A DNA stretch of 13,329 nt, taken from NCBI GenBank assembly GCA_031290815.1, contig JAISLO010000063.1, positions 1-13,329 of the forward strand, read 5' to 3'. This stretch comes from Synergistaceae bacterium. GTDB taxonomy: Bacteria; Synergistota; Synergistia; Synergistales; Synergistaceae. The position numbers were made by a program, and so were the translations under genes. The notes beneath the pieces are model-generated. The model did not search any database, was not told the origin of the DNA, and saw only the letters and a program-made list of their open reading frames with translations. Shown one piece after another: positions 7,027 through 12,748 of the stretch (position 1 is its first letter; the number at the start of each line of letters is the position of its first letter).

Positions 7027-7049
7027 CTGATTTATCGTCAGGAGTCTGA
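7027..7049 (+). promoter_or_regulatory. Operator-like element, copy 2 (before dctQ)
   Basis: CTGATTTATCGTCAG (7027-7041), GAGT, then CTGA. It is identical over 15 bases to copy 1 and keeps the same CTGA at the same distance. It lies in the 103-base gap before dctQ, suggesting a second regulated start for the permease genes. An imperfect hairpin GTCTG...CAGAC (7044-7064) follows it directly. No clear -35/-10 pair could be read beside it. Confidence 0.5.
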
Positions 7050-7096
7050 CGCAAACGGACAGACGCGCCTGTGACGAAGGCAAGGGGGATTATTTC

Positions 7097-7585
7097 ATGA
7101 AACAACTGCTCCGAATCCTCGACGACAAATTCGAGGAATACTTCCTGGTCGGCACGCTCTTTTTCAGCGTGGTCCTGATATTCGCCCAGGTCGTGATGCG
7201 GTACGTCTTCAGGAACTCCGTTTTCTGGAGCGAGGAGCTCGCGAGGTATCTGTTCGTATGGCAGGCATGGGTTGCATCCAGCTTCGCTACGAAACACTCC
7301 AGGCACATAAACCTGGACATAGTCGTCAACCTCTGCTCGCAAAACATACAGAAGATCCTTTTCTGGACAGCCCATATAATATGGCTCTTGTTCGCCCTCT
7401 ATATCACATGGAAATCGGCTGGGCTGACAAACACCATATTTTCGAGAAAGACCGTCTCGGCGGCGATGCAGATCAGAATGGGCTGGGTCTACCTGGCTGT
7501 TCCGTTTGGCTGCGCGATGATGTCGTTCCGCCTCGTTCAGAACATGGTGTTCAGACTGCGCGGACGGAAAGGGGAGGCTGCCTGA
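7097..7585 (+). CDS. dctQ: TRAP transporter small permease DctQ
   Basis: 162-residue inner-membrane protein, the small four-helix subunit that stabilises DctM in tripartite ATP-independent periplasmic transporters. Hydrophobic helices lie at about residues 15-36, 50-65, 86-107 and 129-147. The family signature FWSEELARYLFVWQAW (43-58) and the RHINLD motif (69-74) are present. AAGGGGG lies about 8 bases before the ATG. Its TGA overlaps the ATG of dctM by one base (TGATG), so the two are translationally coupled. The length is normal for the family (150-190). Confidence 0.92.
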   Translation: MKQLLRILDDKFEEYFLVGTLFFSVVLIFAQVVMRYVFRNSVFWSEELARYLFVWQAWVASSFATKHSRHINLDIVVNLCSQNIQKILFWTAHIIWLLFALYITWKSAGLTNTIFSRKTVSAAMQIRMGWVYLAVPFGCAMMSFRLVQNMVFRLRGRKGEAA

Positions 7586-8859
7586 TGTTCCTGTTTGTGC
7601 TGGTAGGATGTTTCATAGTGCTGCTGTCGATCGGCCTTCCCATAGGCATAGCGCTGGGGTTGACCACGACCGTGGTCATCCTTTGGATGAGCAACCTGAA
7701 CGTGATATTGGTGGCACAGAACGCGGTCGCGGCGCTTGATTCGTTTCCCCTGCTCGCCCTTCCGTTCTTCGTCCTGGCCGGCAATCTGATGTTCTACGGC
7801 GGGATATCGCGCAGATTGCTCAACCTGGCCGACGCGATGGTCGGAAGGGTCATCGGAGGGCTCGGCATGGTGACCACCGTGGCCTGCATGTTCTTTGCGG
7901 CTATATCCGGCTCAGGCCCGGCGACGGTCTCCGCCATAGGGACGATAATCATCCCGTCGATGAAGGATAAGAAATATGACGTCAACTACGCGGCCGCCAT
8001 AACCGCCGCCGCGGGCTCCATAGGGGTTATCATTCCTCCGAGCATCCCGTTCGTCATATACGCCGTCATAACAGGGGCGTCGGTCGCCGATCTATTTCTC
8101 GCCGGGGTAGTGCCCGGGTTGATCATGGGCTTCGCGTTGATGCTGACCAACTTCATCATGTCGAAGAAGTACGGCTACAAAGGCAGGGAGACGGCCGGCT
8201 CGGAAAAGTGGTCCGTGTTCAAGGAGTCCATCTGGGCCCTTGTCATGCCAGTAATCATCCTCGGCGGCATATACGGCGGCATCTTCACTCCGACCGAGGC
8301 CGCTGTCGTCGGCTGCGTCTACGCGCTGGTAATAGGGATATTCGTGTATCGTGAAATAGGAATAAAAGAGGTATACGACGCCCTGAAGGATACGGGGCTG
8401 ATCACGGGAGCGACCGTGTTCACCCTGGCGTTCTCCACATCGTTCGCCACCCTGATAACGATGAAGCAGATCCCAAACATGGTGGCGAACTACCTGAGCT
8501 CGGTGTCCGATTCGCCGTTCGTCATAATGATGATCATCAACGTATTCCTGCTGATGGTTGGCTGTTTCGTCGACAATATCTCGGCCTGCATCATCCTGTC
8601 CCCGATACTTCTCCCGATAGTCACCAAGCTCGGGGTCGATATAGTTCACTTCGGGGTCATTATGACGGTCAACCTGGCCATAGGCTTCTGCACCCCGCCG
8701 TACGGCATCAACCTGTTCGTGGCAGCGGCAGTCGCCGATACGAGCGTCGCTAAGATATCCAAGTTCATACTGCCGTTCATCCTTGCGATGATCATAACTC
8801 TCCTTATAACGACATATATACCGCCGGTCAGCATGTTCCTGCCGACGCTCTTGAAATAG
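7585..8859 (+). CDS. dctM: TRAP transporter large permease DctM
   Basis: 424-residue inner-membrane protein with 11-12 hydrophobic helices, the Na+-coupled transport subunit of the TRAP system and normal in length. Family motifs: LPFFVLAGNLM (59-69), the re-entrant hairpin SGSGPATVSAIG (108-119), GSIGVIIPPSIPFVIYA (144-160) and GGIFTPTEAAVVG (231-243), a pseudo-repeat characteristic of ion-transporter-superfamily elevators. The start at 7585 is fixed by GGGGAGG (7571-7577) seven bases upstream and by the one-base overlap with the dctQ stop. The frame is open further upstream inside dctQ but makes no sense there. One QM pair serves two DctP proteins in this cassette. Confidence 0.93.
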   Translation: MFLFVLVGCFIVLLSIGLPIGIALGLTTTVVILWMSNLNVILVAQNAVAALDSFPLLALPFFVLAGNLMFYGGISRRLLNLADAMVGRVIGGLGMVTTVACMFFAAISGSGPATVSAIGTIIIPSMKDKKYDVNYAAAITAAAGSIGVIIPPSIPFVIYAVITGASVADLFLAGVVPGLIMGFALMLTNFIMSKKYGYKGRETAGSEKWSVFKESIWALVMPVIILGGIYGGIFTPTEAAVVGCVYALVIGIFVYREIGIKEVYDALKDTGLITGATVFTLAFSTSFATLITMKQIPNMVANYLSSVSDSPFVIMMIINVFLLMVGCFVDNISACIILSPILLPIVTKLGVDIVHFGVIMTVNLAIGFCTPPYGINLFVAAAVADTSVAKISKFILPFILAMIITLLITTYIPPVSMFLPTLLK

Positions 8860-8866
8860 CGGAAGC

Positions 8867-8887
8867 GCTGACTAAGCTGACTAATCG
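8867..8887 (+). promoter_or_regulatory. Tandem repeat (GCTGACTAA)x2 plus TCG, degenerate operator-like copy 3
   Basis: GCTGACTAA occurs twice head to tail (8867-8875, 8876-8884), followed by TCG. The second unit CTGACTAATCG matches CTGATTTATCG of copies 1 and 2 at 9 of 11 bases. It begins 8 bases after the dctM stop, in front of the dehydrogenase gene. ATGAGAACG (8888-8896) following it also resembles CTGAGAACG at 1819-1827 after copy 1. Confidence 0.4.
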
Positions 8888-8941
8888 ATGAGAACGAAAC
8901 AAGGAGGTGTTGGTCCGGACACAGTCAGAGAGAGGCATGGG

Positions 8942-9037
8942 ATGACCATATACGGCATGACAGGAGCAATCCTGACAGTGTGCAGTCCCGCTGAGGCGGG
9001 CATTCAGAGAGGGGTTAGTGATGACCTTGGCAGATAA
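8942..9037 (+). CDS. Possible small leader ORF, 31 codons
   Basis: An ATG at 8942 with GAGAGG six bases upstream opens 31 codons beginning MTIYGMTGAILTVCSPAEAG and ends at TAA 9035-9037, overlapping the first codons of the dehydrogenase gene (start 9021) in another frame. That layout would allow translational coupling. I recognise no family. The ORF covers two adjacent hairpins, so the sequence may be conserved for RNA structure and not for a peptide. It could easily be chance. Confidence 0.2.
   Translation: MTIYGMTGAILTVCSPAEAGIQRGVSDDLGR
8961..9000 (+). promoter_or_regulatory. Two adjacent hairpins in the leader of the dehydrogenase gene
   Basis: CAGGA-GCAA-TCCTG (8961-8974) is a 5-bp stem with a GNRA-type tetraloop. 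CCCGC-TGAG-GCGGG (8987-9000) is a second perfect 5-bp GC stem. The second ends 20 bases before the ATG at 9021 and 8 bases before the ribosome site GAGGGG (9009-9014). No T-run follows, so they are not standard terminators. An mRNA-processing or translational-control role in the dctM-dehydrogenase gap is possible. Confidence 0.4.
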
Positions 9038-9992
9038 ACTCACAGTTGGTATCTATGGAATGATGAACAACGCCGAACACTCCCTGGAGGATCGAGTGTT
9101 CGAGGGGAGCGGCGTCAGCATAATCAACCCCGCATGGAAGGATGACGCGGCGTTCCAAAAGATGCTCCCGGACCTGGACGGTCTTATCGTTCTCACCACT
9201 GAGATCGACAGGGCCGCAGTGGAAAAGATGAAAAAATGCAAGGTCCTGGTGCGGCAGGGGCTGGGAGTGGATAACTTCGACCTCGAAGCAGTGAAGGAGA
9301 GGGGCATACAGGCGTACAACGTGCCGGATTATTGCGTGGACGAGGTAACGACACACGCAATGACCCTGGCGCTCATGCTGGTCAGGAATATGACCTATTA
9401 CATGAGCGACATAAGCGACAAGGTATGGAACTCGCTGAAGGCCCCGCAGAGCGCGCGGGCAGGCGAGCTGACATTTGCGCTGGCCGGGTTCGGGCGCATG
9501 GCGCAGGTTGTGGCGGTGAAGGCAAAGCCTTACTTCAAGGAGATAGCGGCCTACGATCCGTATATGAACAAGGACGCGGCATCCCGCCTCGGGGTTCGCG
9601 TCGTGGACACGCTGGAGGACCTCCTGCGAACCGCCGACGTTCTGTCGATTCACATCCCGCTGACCGACGCCACCAGACACATGTTCAACGAGGAGAGGCT
9701 GAGCCTCATGAAGCCGACCGCATACCTCGTCAACACCGCTCGAGGAAGCCTGGTGGACGGGAAAGCCCTCTGCCGCGCCCTGAGCGAGGGATGGATAGCC
9801 GGGGCCGCGACGGACGTCATGGAGATCGAGCCGCCGTCCTTCGACGACCCGCTCTTCACACTGAAAAACTTGATAGTGACCCCGCACGCGGCGTGGCGCT
9901 CCGACGCCGCCGGGAGGGACCTGCGGATATTCGCGGCACAGACGATGAGAAAAGCCTTGCTTGAGGGCGAGGCCCCGAACAGAGTCCTGTAG
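9021..9992 (+). CDS. D-isomer-specific 2-hydroxyacid dehydrogenase (CtBP/phosphoglycerate-dehydrogenase-like)
   Basis: 323 residues, cytoplasmic NAD(P)-dependent oxidoreductase interconverting D-2-hydroxy acids and 2-oxo acids. The catalytic triad is complete: R241 in NTARGSLVD (238-246), E270 in DVMEIEPP (265-272) and H289 in VTPHAAW (286-292). The nucleotide-binding loop is LAGFGRMAQ (154-162), with the coenzyme-selecting D179 in AYDPYM, which favours NAD. The stretch RQGLGVDNFDLEAVKERGI (78-96) followed by VPDYCVDEVTTHA (101-113) is like the CtBP/glycerate-dehydrogenase branch. I start at ATG 9021, six bases after GAGGGG. The adjacent GTG at 9018 is in frame and would add one residue. It is the metabolic enzyme between the TRAP permease and dctP2, so its substrate is probably the imported acid or its product. 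Exact substrate unknown. Confidence 0.88.
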   Translation: MTLADKLTVGIYGMMNNAEHSLEDRVFEGSGVSIINPAWKDDAAFQKMLPDLDGLIVLTTEIDRAAVEKMKKCKVLVRQGLGVDNFDLEAVKERGIQAYNVPDYCVDEVTTHAMTLALMLVRNMTYYMSDISDKVWNSLKAPQSARAGELTFALAGFGRMAQVVAVKAKPYFKEIAAYDPYMNKDAASRLGVRVVDTLEDLLRTADVLSIHIPLTDATRHMFNEERLSLMKPTAYLVNTARGSLVDGKALCRALSEGWIAGAATDVMEIEPPSFDDPLFTLKNLIVTPHAAWRSDAAGRDLRIFAAQTMRKALLEGEAPNRVL

Positions 9993-10032
9993 AACATCAT
10001 ATGATTTAATGAAAGAAAGGTGTGAAATCAAC

Positions 10033-11034
10033 ATGAAAAACGTACTGAGAAACGCTCTGTTAGCCGTTGCTGCGCTCGCCGCAATGGGTTTGGCGTCACT
10101 GCGGGCCGAGGCCGCTGAGGAATACATCATCAGGGTTGCGTTCATAGGAGCGGAGTCGCACGGGAGCTACATAACTCTAAACGAAAAGTTTAAAAAGGAC
10201 GTAGAGGAGAGGACCGGCGGCAGGGTGAAGATCGAGATCTACCCCAACGCGCAGCTGGGCAGCGACCGTCAGGCCATAGAGGGCATAAGCATAGGTACGA
10301 TCGAAATGGCTGTCGTCGGGGGTTCGAGCCTTCTGACGCTGGACGATCGCATGACGATAATGGATCTGCCGTTCATATTCAAGACCAGAGAGGCGGCACA
10401 CAAGGCCTACGATGAGTTTTTGACCGACGAGTTCAACAAATACCTGGAGCCGCACGACATCCTGATCCTCTTCTCGGGAGAATTGGGGTATCGCCACATC
10501 ACGAACAACAAGGCTCCAATAAAGGCCCCGTCCGATCTCAAGGGATTGAAGATAAGGACCATGGAGAACCCCCTTCACGTTGAGACGTTCAGGCTGCTCG
10601 GCGCCAGCCCCACGCCGGTGGCGTTCTCTGAGCTCTATACCGCCCTGCAGCAGGGGACTGTGGACGCCCAGGAGAACCCCATAGGCGTTATCGTCACGTC
10701 GCGGCTCTTCGAGGTGCAGAAGTACACGTCCCTGACGGGGCACATATACACCACCGCTCCGTTCATCATCAGCAAGAGTTACTGGGAGAAGCTGCCTGAG
10801 GACATCAGGAAAACAATCTCCGACATCTTGGCCGAGACCAAGACGTATCAACGCGACATCATCGAGAAGCAGAACTCGGAGTTCATCGGCGAGCTCGAAA
10901 AGGCCGGCGTCATCATCAACGACCTCTCACCCGAGGAGAAGCAGGTGTTCATCGATCTCTGCAAACCCGTTTACGACTCCTTCATAGACAAGCACGGAGA
11001 CGAATTGATAAAGAGGACAATCGCTATACAGTAA
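10033..11034 (+). CDS. dctP: TRAP transporter solute-binding protein DctP (copy 2)
   Basis: 333-residue periplasmic binding protein with signal peptide (hydrophobic core about residues 8-22, AEA cleavage at 25-27). It aligns to the copy at 2098-3093 without internal gaps and is identical at roughly two-thirds of positions by eye. Shared blocks include YPNAQLGSDRQAIEG, KIRTMENPLHVE (substrate arginine about R175) and FSELYTALQQGTVDAQENP. The two differ mainly in the second half (for example HIYTTAPFIISKSYW against HIYTPTMLLVKKSYW), which may tune specificity or partner contact. Codon-level differences are many, so this is an old duplication and not a recent one. AAAGG lies 12 bases before the ATG. 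An in-frame ATG at 10009 has no ribosome site. The gap to the dehydrogenase gene is 40 bases, with a perfect palindrome ATCATATGAT at 9996-10005. Confidence 0.92.
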   Translation: MKNVLRNALLAVAALAAMGLASLRAEAAEEYIIRVAFIGAESHGSYITLNEKFKKDVEERTGGRVKIEIYPNAQLGSDRQAIEGISIGTIEMAVVGGSSLLTLDDRMTIMDLPFIFKTREAAHKAYDEFLTDEFNKYLEPHDILILFSGELGYRHITNNKAPIKAPSDLKGLKIRTMENPLHVETFRLLGASPTPVAFSELYTALQQGTVDAQENPIGVIVTSRLFEVQKYTSLTGHIYTTAPFIISKSYWEKLPEDIRKTISDILAETKTYQRDIIEKQNSEFIGELEKAGVIINDLSPEEKQVFIDLCKPVYDSFIDKHGDELIKRTIAIQ

Positions 11035-11105
11035 ACTAGAGCACAATCGCTTGAAATCGAACCGAGAATACAAAATACAAAATATCAAATGGAGGTCTTT
11101 GAGAC

Positions 11106-12314
11106 ATGGGCAACAAGGAAGCCGGAAAGTGGTGGGTTTCTCCGTCGAACTACGACGAAGAGGTGACTAAGGGGTATCACTTTGCCCCAAAGATTGAAAT
11201 TCTGGACACGACTCTGCGCGACGGCGAACAGCAGGCCGGGATAGTTCTCAAGAAGAGCGACAAGGTGAAGATCGCTCAAAAGCTTGCCGAAATAGGCGTA
11301 CACCGCATTGAGGCCGGAACCCCCGCTACGTCCCAGGAGGACGCCGACGCCATACGTGAAATCGTTTCCGCGAAGCTGGGGGCCAAGATATTCTGCTTCT
11401 GCCGCGCGATGCCTAAGGACATGGAGCTTGCCAAATCCCTGGGCGTCGACGGGGTAATATGCGAGATAATCGGCAGCGAGGAGATGTTGAAGTTCGGCAA
11501 GCGCTGGACCCCGGAACAGGCAGCAGCAGCCTGCATAGAAGCGACTCGTGTGGCGCATGACATGGGGCTGTATGTCACGCTGTTCCCGGCCGACGGTTCG
11601 CGCGCGCGTTTCAGCTATCTGACGGATTTCGCGGCCAAGGTGGCCGCAGAGGGACACGTGGACTCGCTCGCCTTAGTCGACACCTTCGGAACATTCTCGC
11701 CGGAGGGCGCCGCTCTGCGAGTCAAAAAACTCAGGGAGCGCTTCAGCTTCCCGATAGAGGCACACTTTCACAGCGATTACGATCTCGGCACGGCGTCGAC
11801 GATAGCCGCTCTGAAGGAGGGCTCGACCGTAGCGCACGTCTCCGTAAACGGGATAGGCGAGCGCGCCGGCAGCGTGGCTCTGGAGCCGCTGGTGGTCTCG
11901 CTCGAAGCTCTGTACGGGGTTAAAACCGGCATAAAGCTGGAGAAACTGCTAGAGCTCTCCAGACTGGTGGCAGAGCTCACCAACTTCCCCGTCCCGGCAA
12001 ACCGCCCGGTCGTCGGCGACCGCCTATTCGGCTGGTCCACCGGACTGCCGTCCAGCCTGTGGAGCAACGCGAAGGAGGAGGACCCGCTCATAATGCTGCC
12101 GTATCACTACAACCTCACCGGAGCGAACGAGCCCGTCCTGTACCTGGACAAGAAGAGCGGAAAGGACAACCTGAAGTACTGGCTCAAAAAGACCGGCGTG
12201 TCCATCCCCGAGGAAAAGGAGCGCGAACTGCTAGACATCGCCAAGAGCAAGTCCTTGGAACTGAAACGCGACCTGAACGAAGCCGAATTCAAGGAGCTCG
12301 CCGCGAAGATCTAG
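11106..12314 (+). CDS. HMGL-like DRE-TIM aldolase (isopropylmalate/homocitrate/citramalate synthase-type)
   Basis: 402 residues. A DRE-TIM barrel occupies about residues 28-300: the signature DTTLRDGEQQAGI (34-46) with R38, D39 and E41, the metal-binding pair H220 and H222 in EAHFHSDYDLGTA (218-230), and VNGIGERAG (247-255). These enzymes add acetyl-CoA to a 2-oxo acid or, as lyases, split acyl-CoA from hydroxy acids. The C-terminal 100 residues lack the regulatory LeuA dimer domain, consistent with a homocitrate-synthase-like or catabolic role. The N-terminal 27 residues, including KWWVSPSNYD, are an extension. GGAGG (11091-11095) lies 10 bases before the ATG. It is the last cassette gene, ahead of the terminator at 12359. 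Next to a D-2-hydroxyacid dehydrogenase and an acyl-CoA synthetase, it probably acts on a 2-oxo or hydroxy acid from the imported substrate. Exact reaction open. Confidence 0.85.
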   Translation: MGNKEAGKWWVSPSNYDEEVTKGYHFAPKIEILDTTLRDGEQQAGIVLKKSDKVKIAQKLAEIGVHRIEAGTPATSQEDADAIREIVSAKLGAKIFCFCRAMPKDMELAKSLGVDGVICEIIGSEEMLKFGKRWTPEQAAAACIEATRVAHDMGLYVTLFPADGSRARFSYLTDFAAKVAAEGHVDSLALVDTFGTFSPEGAALRVKKLRERFSFPIEAHFHSDYDLGTASTIAALKEGSTVAHVSVNGIGERAGSVALEPLVVSLEALYGVKTGIKLEKLLELSRLVAELTNFPVPANRPVVGDRLFGWSTGLPSSLWSNAKEEDPLIMLPYHYNLTGANEPVLYLDKKSGKDNLKYWLKKTGVSIPEEKERELLDIAKSKSLELKRDLNEAEFKELAAKI

Positions 12315-12358
12315 ATATTGCAAGGGATTTGAAACCCCGATATAACCAGCGCTAAAAG

Positions 12359-12399
12359 ACAGGCGCGGCCTCCCGTGAATGCGGCGAGACCGCGCCTGT
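12359..12399 (+). terminator. Intrinsic terminator hairpin closing the cassette
   Basis: ACAGGCGCGGCCTC (12359-12372) pairs with GAGACCGCGCCTGT (12386-12399) over 13 of 14 positions, with a further CCG/CGG closure inside the loop. TTCTCGTTCT follows, only moderately T-rich. It lies 45 bases after the stop codon of the HMGL-like gene and no gene of the cassette continues beyond it. Confidence 0.7.
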
Positions 12400-12442
12400 T
12401 CTCGTTCTACAGAGGTTGACGCTGAAACTAAATACTGTGAAT

Positions 12443-12496
12443 CGGCATGTAAAAATGACCCATGAAAGGAGGAAGTCGGCACTGAAAATAGACCCA
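12443..12496 (+). mobile_element. Orphan terminal repeats resembling an IS21-family end
   Basis: CGGCATGTAAAAATGACCCA (12443-12462) and CGGCACTGAAAATAGACCCA (12477-12496) match at 15 of 20 positions and lie 34 bases apart. Tandem, imperfect 20-base terminal repeats with the core TGAAAAT-GACCCA are what I know from IS21-family ends. No istA/istB, no opposite end and no target duplication can be seen in the window, so this would be a solo end or a decayed scar. The likeness is from memory of the family. Confidence 0.45.
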
Positions 12497-12711
12497 CCCT
12501 GGCAGATATGAGAGACTTCCCCTGTGTGAGATAAGACAAGGAAGAAGGGTATTCATCTGATAAACGCCCCTCCTCCAAGTTTGGCGTAATCGGTTTACGG
12601 GCAGCCTGTTTTTAGGACGACGCCGGATGGAATTAGGATGTGACAGGGTAATCCGAGCATGGCAATACGGTCGAGGGCGTGATATAAATGCCCGAATACT
12701 ACCGCAAACCG

Positions 12712-12720
12712 TGCTAAAAT
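12712..12720 (+). promoter_or_regulatory. Extended -10 promoter of the rpn gene
   Basis: TGCTAAAAT fits the extended -10 form TGN-TAAAAT. No good -35 is seen at 17 bases. A start near 12727 would leave a leader of about 22 bases with the ribosome site GAGG at 12736-12739. Confidence 0.35.
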
Positions 12721-12748
12721 AACCTCGAAGGGACTGAGGTGTATGCGC

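Larger units (their letters stand above)
12315..12748 (+). other. Intergenic region between the HMGL-like gene and the rpn gene
   Basis: 434 bases without a supportable gene. It contains the terminator (12359-12399), the IS21-like terminal repeats (12443-12496) and the promoter of the rpn gene. GGTTGACGC (12414-12422) also occurs at 7010-7018, but I could not find a fitting -10 after either. The minus-strand frame open from 13116 to 12595 crosses the rpn gene and is a shadow. Confidence 0.5.

Noticed and set aside
5803..7083. 426-codon minus-strand ORF opposite the CoA synthetase
   Set aside because: It mirrors the codon bias of a clearly recognisable plus-strand enzyme and its own translation (rich in Arg, Gln, His) resembles no family. 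The same applies to minus-strand frames at 3068-3862, 4006-4944, 9015-10145, 2122-2802 and 12595-13116.
7258..7584. Upstream in-frame extension of dctM
   Set aside because: It overlaps dctQ almost entirely. The TGATG overlap and the ribosome site at 7571-7577 fix the start at 7585.
9332..9964. 210-codon plus-strand ORF inside the dehydrogenase gene
   Set aside because: It is an out-of-frame shadow with Arg/Gly/His-rich low-sense translation, while the dehydrogenase frame has a complete catalytic triad.
12442..12510. Short ORF MTHERRKSALKIDPPWQI across the IS-like repeats
   Set aside because: It is only 18 codons and consists largely of the repeat sequence itself, so it is better explained as an IS terminus.
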